Origin: Verrucomicrobia bacterium UBA3214
GTDB taxonomy: Bacteria > Verrucomicrobiota > Kiritimatiellia > RFP12 > UBA1067
DNA length: 8,046 nucleotides
NCBI GenBank assembly: GCA_002363575.1
Contig: DEWI01000049.1
Span: 1 to 8,046, forward strand
Direction of reading: 5' to 3'
Shown here: one piece after another, positions 6,728-8,046 of the stretch
Layout of the letters: each line of letters begins with the position of its first letter
How positions within the stretch are numbered: the stretch's first letter is position 1
Made by a program: the position numbers and the translations under genes
Notes under the pieces: model-generated
What the model was told of the DNA's origin: nothing
Seen by the model: the letters and a program-made list of their open reading frames with translations, nothing else
Database searches by the model: none

Positions 6728-6733
6728 GAAAGG
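6728..6733 (+). promoter_or_regulatory. Ribosome binding site of the hydrolase gene
   Basis: GAAAGG with a 6-nt spacer precedes the ATG at 6740. It supports independent initiation of the second gene and fixes its start just before a well-formed signal peptide. Confidence 0.65.
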
Positions 6734-6739
6734 CAACCA

Positions 6740-8046
6740 ATGAGATCGAGATACCTCATACTCGCCACCGCCGCAATGCTGGCCGCCGCCGCCTCCGCTT
6801 CCAACCCCGTCATGTTTCTGCACGGCTGGAACAGCGATGGAGACATTTGGGGGACGATGCGCTCGCTCCTCCAGTCGGACGCCGGCTGCGCGGCCGGCGA
6901 CCTCCATGCTGTGAGCTACTACTCCAGCGCGTTCGGCTACAGCAAATCCACTCCCATCCAGACTGTCGCAGAGGGCGTGGCGCGGGAAATCTCGGAAGTC
7001 TATTACGACTCCGGGGAAAGGCCGGTCGATATCGTCGCGCACAGCATGGGCGGTCTGATCGTCAGGGCGATGCTCGCATACGACTTGATCGACGCCAAAT
7101 GCATCGGCTCGTTCGTCACCCTCGGCACCCCGCACTACGGGCAGAACGTGGATGACTCCATCCTCGGCAGCGTCGTCGGCTACCAGACGAGCCAGATGAA
7201 ATACGGCTCCCCGTTCCTATGGGAACTCGCAGACGCCTGGCAGTTCAAGGGCCTGGCAATATCCAATACGCTCTGCGTGGCAGGGTCATACGACACCAAG
7301 AACGGTTCGCGCTGGGACGGGCTGATCCACACGTGGTCCGCCGCGCTCGCCGACGCGCCGTGCAGATACGTCAAGAAATGCCATTCGCCCGTTCTTTCGG
7401 CCTCCACAAAGAGCGGCGCGGGAATTGGCGGACTCATCGGCGAGCTTATCGGCGGCATACTCGGCGCATTGATAGGCGGCGCGCTGGGAGGCGTCGCGGG
7501 CAACGACGAAGCCTCCGACGCTCTATACCAGTGTTCCGGCGGCGCCAATGACGATGTTTACGTGCTCGTGAGGGACTTTTTGAAGGACGGCACCGTCCGC
7601 GACCAGTCGTCGCTCTCGTACGCCACGCTGCCAGATGCCATCACCTCCAAGGGCGGGCTTTTCTACCAGATAGTCGATGAAACGAACGCGCCCGCCGTCT
7701 TCAATTCGTCCGACGCCTACCTCGTGCACACCTTCTGGAACCGCGACAGAAATGTGCGCGTCATAGCCGACTACCTCGAGCATGGCGAAGGCGACACCGA
7801 GTCGCAAAAGCTTGGCGTGGAGCTGGCCTTCGGCACGCTGCCCGCCGGCTCGTACGACCTCACCGCGAGGGCGTCGCAGACCACTCCGGAGTTCACCTCC
7901 GACCCTGTCGAGATCGTCGGCGGCCGCATAACCGTGGCGCGCCTGCGCTGCGACGGCGCCGTCCTCCTTCCGGGGATGCCGCAGGTGGAGACGCCGCACG
8001 CCGGTCAGACGGAACCGGCCACGCCCGGCGCGCCTGCGCTCTATTC
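6740..8046 (+). CDS. Secreted lipase-like alpha/beta hydrolase with an internal glycine zipper (3' end outside window)
   Basis: There are 435 residues to the window edge without a stop. A Sec signal peptide (1-20, ASA before Ser21) is followed at once by the catalytic domain. It shows an oxyanion-type FLHGW (26-30), the nucleophile elbow AHSMGG with Ser102, the strand FVTLGTPHYG (125-134) typical of lipase/PGAP1-like esterases, a presumed acid Asp193 in RWDGLI, and His215 in KKCHSPVL. Residues 226-254 form a glycine zipper inserted before the last helix VYVLVRDFLKDG (273-284). Residues 285-409 look beta-rich, like a C-terminal sandwich, and a Pro/Thr-rich segment begins near 410. The likely substrate is a lipid or acyl ester, but specificity cannot be read. 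It is exported, and a cell-surface sorting tail may lie beyond the edge. It probably shares a transcript with the lipoprotein 27 bp upstream. Fold assignment is strong, triad assignment good, role unknown. Confidence 0.9.
   Translation, partial: MRSRYLILATAAMLAAAASASNPVMFLHGWNSDGDIWGTMRSLLQSDAGCAAGDLHAVSYYSSAFGYSKSTPIQTVAEGVAREISEVYYDSGERPVDIVAHSMGGLIVRAMLAYDLIDAKCIGSFVTLGTPHYGQNVDDSILGSVVGYQTSQMKYGSPFLWELADAWQFKGLAISNTLCVAGSYDTKNGSRWDGLIHTWSAALADAPCRYVKKCHSPVLSASTKSGAGIGGLIGELIGGILGALIGGALGGVAGNDEASDALYQCSGGANDDVYVLVRDFLKDGTVRDQSSLSYATLPDAITSKGGLFYQIVDETNAPAVFNSSDAYLVHTFWNRDRNVRVIADYLEHGEGDTESQKLGVELAFGTLPAGSYDLTARASQTTPEFTSDPVEIVGGRITVARLRCDGAVLLPGMPQVETPHAGQTEPATPGAPALY
7415..7501 (+). repeat. 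Glycine-zipper coding segment with 12-bp periodicity
   Basis: Within the hydrolase, Gly occupies residues 226, 230, 234, 238, 242, 246, 250 and 254, an unbroken every-fourth-residue series, with extra Gly at 228, 231, 239, 247 and 251 and mostly Ile, Leu, Ala and Val between them. At the DNA level this gives degenerate 12-bp units beginning GGC or GGA. Codons differ between units, so this is a selected protein pattern and not a recent tandem duplication. The only charged residue inside is Glu235. Confidence 0.85.

Noticed and set aside
6119..7135. Minus-strand open frame of about 338 codons opposite the lipoprotein and hydrolase
   Set aside because: The plus strand encodes a lipobox protein and an intact Ser hydrolase motif here, with promoter and ribosome binding site; the antisense frame has neither.
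7180..7548. Pro-rich minus-strand frame
   Set aside because: The proline pattern is just the reverse complement of the glycine-zipper codons.
1..8046. CRISPR array, tRNA/rRNA gene, insertion sequence, phage or conjugation genes
   Set aside because: No regularly spaced repeats, cloverleaf, transposase motif or terminal inverted repeats were seen anywhere in the window.

Overview
The window is GC-rich bacterial DNA made of two divergent blocks that meet at an intergenic region around 5739-6004. The minus-strand block is a recognisable housekeeping cluster read in the order nusA, infB, rbfA, hisH, hisF; hisF runs off the left edge. The plus-strand block holds a small lipoprotein gene of unknown function followed 27 bp later by a secreted lipase-like alpha/beta hydrolase that is still open at the right edge.

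Organism: the sequence alone does not fix a taxon. The high GC, the style of the IF2 GTPase and middle domains, an Ala/Pro/Lys-rich IF2 linker and several gene starts lacking a Shine-Dalgarno sequence are compatible with the Verrucomicrobiota/Kiritimatiellota part of the PVC group. This is a low-confidence inference from memory of the families, not a database result.

Layout of the minus-strand block: a good sigma70-type promoter (TTGACG, 18 bp, extended -10 TGG-TACAAT) lies 67 nt upstream of nusA, which has a strong ribosome binding site. NusA (transcription elongation/termination), IF2 (initiator tRNA delivery) and RbfA (30S maturation) form the classic nusA-infB-rbfA core, but rimP is not upstream of nusA. 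The core continues, without a visible terminator, into hisH and hisF, the two subunits of imidazole glycerol phosphate synthase, whose reading frames overlap by 7 nt. The nusA-infB, infB-rbfA and rbfA-hisH gaps each contain a GC-rich hairpin without a following U-tract. The gaps before infB and rbfA also carry short repeated words next to start codons that lack a Shine-Dalgarno sequence.

Layout of the plus-strand block: a promoter (TTGACA, 17 bp, extended -10 TGA-GATTAT) precedes an approximately 85-nt leader with a striking alternating A/T run. It then reads the lipoprotein (lipobox Cys19) and the hydrolase (signal peptide, Ser-Asp-His triad). The most unusual item in the window is inside the hydrolase. 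Between the presumed catalytic His and the last helix of the catalytic domain sits a glycine zipper with Gly at every fourth residue eight times in a row, a membrane-insertion or oligomerisation type of segment not expected in a soluble lipase. The lipoprotein and hydrolase together look like an exported two-gene unit; their biological role is not known.
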